From NCBI RefSeq assembly GCF_047729555.1, contig NZ_CP159825.1:868001-932000 (forward strand): a stretch of 64,000 nucleotides of DNA, in the 5' to 3' direction. The first letter of the stretch is position 1. Every line of letters begins with the position of its first letter. This stretch comes from Porticoccus sp905181945. Lineage in GTDB: Bacteria > Pseudomonadota > Gammaproteobacteria > Pseudomonadales > Porticoccaceae. Under the pieces are notes generated by a model, which worked only from the letters and a program-made list of their open reading frames with translations, did not search any database and was not told where the DNA came from. This document shows positions 60,142 through 64,000 of the stretch, in pieces. The position numbers and the translations under genes were made by a program.

Positions 60142-62886
60142 TTGCCTGCCATGATGCGCCCACTTTTTGATATTCATATAATTAAAAAAGAGATTGAATC
60201 AGGATCATTAATACTAACTGCGACCAATCGCCTCGCAAAAAAAATACATGAAAGCTGGGCCCAGCATCAGATAGAACAAGGAATTATCAGCTGGACCAAA
60301 CCTGAAATTTTTGCCATCGAGCACTGGATTAAAGAAACCTGGCTAGATTGCTGTGATACCGCAGTCACTGGGATTCCAAATGGAGCGATCATCTCAGAAG
60401 AAGCAGAACATCTAATCTGGGAAGGGGTCATCAGGGAGGAGCCTGAGAAGCCAGATGGTTTGATGCCTGAGAACTTTTCCGGTCTTGCGCGAGATAGCTA
60501 TAATATTATGCAGAGATGGGAAATCCCCCTTGCGCGGCTCAAAGATGATTCGCCTCTTTTTCATCAATGGATTTTAAGATTCCAGTCAAAACTAAAAATA
60601 TACAAATTTATTACTGAGGCTGATAGTGTCTTAGGTTTACTAGAGGCCTATAAAGCCAATATTTTGGCTCCACAAAATCGTATTATTACGCTCGGTTTTG
60701 ATAGCATGCCTCCCTTATATGCAAGTCTACTGAAGGTAGCCTCAGAAAAAATCCTACGAGAACCAGCATTATCAAATAGCGTAGAGAAGAAACAAGCAAA
60801 AATAGTGCGCGCCCAGTTTTTTGATCCACATCAAGAAATAAGAGCTGCAGCTAGGTGGGCAGACCTACTACAAAAAAAGCACCCTACTCATCGAATAGGA
60901 ATCATTATCCCCACTTTGACTGACTCAAAAAGGGATTTAGGGAGAATAGTTAAGGAGGAACTGGGCCCAAGTAGCCTTGATTGCCCCCAAGCTAAATCTT
61001 CATCTTCATACAATATTTCAACTAGTATTCGGTTAAACGACACACCGCTTGTTTCATCAGCATTGCTTTTACTGTCACTCAACTTTAATCAACTCCCCCT
61101 TGAGAATTTTTGCCGTCTACTTAATTCTCCTTTCTGGGGGAGAAATAGCACACTTTTGACTCGCGCGATAACAGAGAAAAAACTTAGAAATCTTGCTCAA
61201 AACCCTATATCTAACGCTGAATTTATTAACCAGCTTGAGTTCTCAGAAAAATCTAACATCAGCAGTGACGATCCCCAAAAAGAAAGTGCTTTCTGTAGAG
61301 AGGCACGTGATCTGTTCGCACGGATGTCATCTAAAAATAGTTTTTCAGACTGGATATTGTTATTTCAGGAGCAGCTAGCTATTCTTGGCTGGCCAGGACA
61401 AAGAGACCTCAATGACGCTGAATACCGACAACATCAACAGTGGCTGAATGCACTTGAGCGTTACATTTCCCTAGATCAACTCAGCTTAAAGGTTACGCTA
61501 CAAGATGCGTTGCGACAATTGTCGCAGGTAACCAATAAGTCTATCTTTCAACCTGGTTCTCCAAATGCATCCATTCAGATCATAGGGTTATTGGAAAGCA
61601 ATGCATTATGTTTTGATCATCTCTGGATAACCGGTATGGATAACGATAACTGGCCAGCGAACGTTACCCCATATTCTCTTCTACCATTGAGCCTTCAAAA
61701 AGAATTCATGACGCCGAAGTCACTTCCAGAGAAAGAATTAGAACTAGCCAGAAATCAACTTACCAGGCTGAAAGCGGCATCTAATGACACTGTTTGTAGT
61801 TTTAGTGAAACTGATGGATCTGACTCACGCGAGGCAAGCCATCTAATTGCTAATCTAACAGAAATCAACTATGAAGATATCAGTCATCTTTCTCTGGCTC
61901 CGTCAGCCTACAGGGAAGAGAGTCTTATAACTCTGGACAAAATATCTTGCATAAAGGGCCCAACCATCAACCTGGCTGATGAAACTATTCTAGGTGGAAG
62001 TGGAATTTTTAAACATCAGGCCTCTTGCCCATTCAATGCGTTTGCGATTCATCGCTTGGGAGCAAAAGATACACCGACCCCTGAGTTAGGTTTATCCGCT
62101 GCAGATAGAGGTTCCATTATTCATCGATGCATGGAGATTTTTTGGCAGCAGATTATCACTCATGAACAGTTAATCAGCCTAACAGAAAAGGCTCTTGTCG
62201 AGCTAGTAGCTATGAGTATCAACCAAGCACTCAAACGCTGGGAAAGAGCGCGGCCAGATATCTTTAGGCCAAAATTTACCTCTTTGGAAAAAATACGTTT
62301 ATCCCGCTTACTGCTTCAATGGCTAGACATGGAAAAAGGGCGGATTCCATTCTCTGTTTTCGCTGTAGAACAAGAGATGACAGGTGATTTCCACGGTCTC
62401 CCCCTGAAACTAAAAATAGACCGCGTAGACCAGCTAAAAGATGGAAGAAAAATCATTATTGACTACAAAACAGGTGAGAGCCCTAAGGCTGACTGGGAGG
62501 GAGATCGCCTTAAAGAACCGCAGGTTCCACTGTATGCAGTTTTTTCCAAGACCCCAATAGCGGCAGCAGTTTTAGGAAAAATACACATATCAGGACAAAG
62601 CTTCATAGGACTCTCTGAAACGTCAGGCCTAACGCCAAATGTTAGCGCAACAGAAAAGGATTTGAGTGCGCACATAATACAATGGGAGGACTCACTAAAA
62701 GCACTGGCTGAAGAGTTTTTACAAGGATACGCAGCCGTAGAATACATCACAAAAAATGATCTGAGATATGAAGAATATCTTAAGCCTCTTAATCGTATAG
62801 ATGATAATGACATGGAACTTTACATGGAACTATCGTCAAGTGAAAAAAACCCTGATGCAGCACAAAAAGAGGGGTTAGGATCATGA
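60142..62886 (+). CDS. PD-(D/E)XK nuclease/repair protein, AddB-like
   Basis: A 914-residue protein with a UvrD-like inactive helicase scaffold in the first 600 residues and a C-terminal RecB-type nuclease domain. The GLPLKLKIDRVDQLKDG and IIIDYKTGE segments carry the catalytic Asp, Asp and Lys. This is the AddB-like partner of AddA-like helicases in DNA-end processing. The start is uncertain: TTG at 60142 has AGGA 8 bases upstream, while the ATGs at 60151/60154 lie too far from it. Its stop overlaps the next start (ATGA). Confidence 0.88.
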   Translation: MPAMMRPLFDIHIIKKEIESGSLILTATNRLAKKIHESWAQHQIEQGIISWTKPEIFAIEHWIKETWLDCCDTAVTGIPNGAIISEEAEHLIWEGVIREEPEKPDGLMPENFSGLARDSYNIMQRWEIPLARLKDDSPLFHQWILRFQSKLKIYKFITEADSVLGLLEAYKANILAPQNRIITLGFDSMPPLYASLLKVASEKILREPALSNSVEKKQAKIVRAQFFDPHQEIRAAARWADLLQKKHPTHRIGIIIPTLTDSKRDLGRIVKEELGPSSLDCPQAKSSSSYNISTSIRLNDTPLVSSALLLLSLNFNQLPLENFCRLLNSPFWGRNSTLLTRAITEKKLRNLAQNPISNAEFINQLEFSEKSNISSDDPQKESAFCREARDLFARMSSKNSFSDWILLFQEQLAILGWPGQRDLNDAEYRQHQQWLNALERYISLDQLSLKVTLQDALRQLSQVTNKSIFQPGSPNASIQIIGLLESNALCFDHLWITGMDNDNWPANVTPYSLLPLSLQKEFMTPKSLPEKELELARNQLTRLKAASNDTVCSFSETDGSDSREASHLIANLTEINYEDISHLSLAPSAYREESLITLDKISCIKGPTINLADETILGGSGIFKHQASCPFNAFAIHRLGAKDTPTPELGLSAADRGSIIHRCMEIFWQQIITHEQLISLTEKALVELVAMSINQALKRWERARPDIFRPKFTSLEKIRLSRLLLQWLDMEKGRIPFSVFAVEQEMTGDFHGLPLKLKIDRVDQLKDGRKIIIDYKTGESPKADWEGDRLKEPQVPLYAVFSKTPIAAAVLGKIHISGQSFIGLSETSGLTPNVSATEKDLSAHIIQWEDSLKALAEEFLQGYAAVEYITKNDLRYEEYLKPLNRIDDNDMELYMELSSSEKNPDAAQKEGLGS

Positions 62887-64000
62887 AAATACTGGATGCT
62901 AAAGTAAGAAAGGTCGCTCTAGAACCCTTTAGATCTTTCGCTATTTCAGCGCCAGCGGGATCGGGTAAAACAGAGCTATTAACTCAAAGGGTATTAAGAT
63001 TACTTGCTGTCGTTAACGACCCAGAAGAAATATTGTGCATGACTTTTACAAAAAAATCTGCCCATGAAATGCAGCATCGTGTTTTTAAAAATTTAACTGA
63101 TGCATCAAAAATAATCACACTCAATGAGAGCGCCGATCAACTCCAGGGGCATCAAAAAATAACTATAGAGCTTGCATTAAAAGCGTTAGCTCAAAATAAA
63201 AAAAGAGGCTGGAATTTACTCGAAAATCCGTCTCGATTACGAGTTAATACTATCGATGGGTTTTGCCGAAAACTAGCGTCACAGCTGCCCATTGAAAGTA
63301 ATATCGGTCAACATTCCGAGCTTCTAGACAGTCCAACCACCTTCTGTCGCAAAGTGATAGCAGAAGTCCTTCTATCGATGCTTGAGGAAAATGATGCGCT
63401 GGGGAGTGCAGTAGCGACACTTTTATCTCATCTAGATAATGATCTCAATAAACTTGAACTATTATTGACTGGGTTATTAGAAAACCGAGTTCAATTCATT
63501 GGGCAGCTGTATCAAGCTCATGACGCTAGAGACGATCTAGAAAGAAACCTAAATGAAGTACTAGAAGAAACTCTTTATGATGCTAAGCAGCTATTAGCAC
63601 CCCATGAATCGGAGATTGCGTTATTGGCGGACTATGCTGCTAGCAATTCTCTAAAGGGCGGTGATATGACATGGTGTCTGGGGTTAAAAAAACTCCCAGA
63701 AGCCAATGTAGATCAATATCATCAATGGCTGGGGCTCTGCGCAATGCTCATGACAAAAGATGAAAGAGCGCCAGCATGGAGGATGCAATGCACTGCGAAA
63801 CAGGGATTTCCAACAATTATAGAGGGTGTTGAAGATAAAAAAGAATCTAAAGCACAGGCACAATTAAAAAAAACTACTCTGTTAGCTCTGATTGATAAAC
63901 TAAAATCTATTCCCGGTATTCTTGAAACTCTAGTTGATATACGTCACCTGCCGCCCTCTTCCTATAATGACAACCAATGGGCGGTAATTAATGCGCTTTC
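62883..64000 (+). CDS. UvrD/AddA-like helicase-nuclease (partial, cut by window end)
   Basis: The frame starts MKILDAKVRKVALEPFRSFA and remains open to the window end (372 residues seen). Walker A is ISAPAGSGKTELLTQRVLRL; motif Ia MTFTKKSAHEMQHRV and the segment NTIDGFCRKLASQLPIESN are UvrD/RecB-superfamily features. It overlaps the AddB-like gene by 4 bases, so the two subunits form a complex that degrades or repairs double-strand ends. The C-terminal nuclease domain is outside the window. Confidence 0.92.
   Translation, partial: MKILDAKVRKVALEPFRSFAISAPAGSGKTELLTQRVLRLLAVVNDPEEILCMTFTKKSAHEMQHRVFKNLTDASKIITLNESADQLQGHQKITIELALKALAQNKKRGWNLLENPSRLRVNTIDGFCRKLASQLPIESNIGQHSELLDSPTTFCRKVIAEVLLSMLEENDALGSAVATLLSHLDNDLNKLELLLTGLLENRVQFIGQLYQAHDARDDLERNLNEVLEETLYDAKQLLAPHESEIALLADYAASNSLKGGDMTWCLGLKKLPEANVDQYHQWLGLCAMLMTKDERAPAWRMQCTAKQGFPTIIEGVEDKKESKAQAQLKKTTLLALIDKLKSIPGILETLVDIRHLPPSSYNDNQWAVINAL

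Overview
The window is a chromosomal segment of a low-G+C gammaproteobacterium, probably marine and free-living. The evidence is the housekeeping order uvrC-pgsA-tRNA-Cys-tRNA-Leu, an msbA-lpxK-kdsB-LMW phosphatase-murB cluster, tusE/yccA neighbours, a monomeric isocitrate dehydrogenase and an alternative oxidase. A SAR92/OM60-like (Cellvibrionales) origin is an inference from gene order and style; no marker gene proves it.

Left part (1-8.4 kb): mostly minus-strand housekeeping and accessory genes: a dihydrodipicolinate-reductase-like dehydrogenase, an SPFH/NfeD membrane pair, a 1-Cys peroxiredoxin, SelO, a CobW GTPase and an outer-membrane barrel. Fragments of genes whose intact or paralogous copies lie further right (3.3, 6.2 and 7.4 kb) show that recombination with the neighbouring island has already reached this part.

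Accessory block (8.4-32.0 kb): a tRNA-Leu-associated integrative island. Its right end has tRNA-Leu(TAA), a P4-type tyrosine integrase and an AlpA regulator. Its left end is a 15-bp copy of the tRNA 3' end at 12657-12671. Both ends carry paired TACCCCC sites and a perfect 16-bp inverted repeat. A third tRNA-end-like site at 8440-8501 suggests a second, decayed element (8.5-12.66 kb) in tandem. The 8.5-12.66 kb segment holds an alternative oxidase, a damaged MORN-variant gene and small genes bounded by a dispersed repeat. The 12.66-32 kb island has two themes. The first is a compact four-gene operon (13.7-18.1 kb): a large polytopic membrane protein, a secreted von Willebrand A protein, a MotA/ExbB-like stator protein with a long coiled-coil tail, and a MotB/ExbD-like partner. 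I judge this the best candidate for an undescribed envelope system, possibly defensive. The second is a family of secreted, lipoprotein and cytoplasmic MORN-repeat proteins (21.5-29.8 kb), interleaved with a secreted nuclease and other exported proteins. Many share an almost interchangeable leader, signal peptide and C-terminal tail.

Right part (32-64 kb): core genes for phospholipid synthesis, excision repair, peptidoglycan and LPS precursors and LPS flipping. These are followed by a patatin phospholipase, YccA, TusE, pterin dehydratase, TrmA, a cold-shock protein with a clear terminator, an autotransporter, an att-type ABC exporter operon, a truncated autotransporter barrel, NADP-isocitrate dehydrogenase, a cupin, DUF1330, DUF2489 and RmuC proteins, a GST, and an AddB/AddA-like nuclease-helicase pair cut by the window end. 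Relics of the island's tail module (47.03 kb) and of its dispersed repeat (52.36 kb) also occur here.
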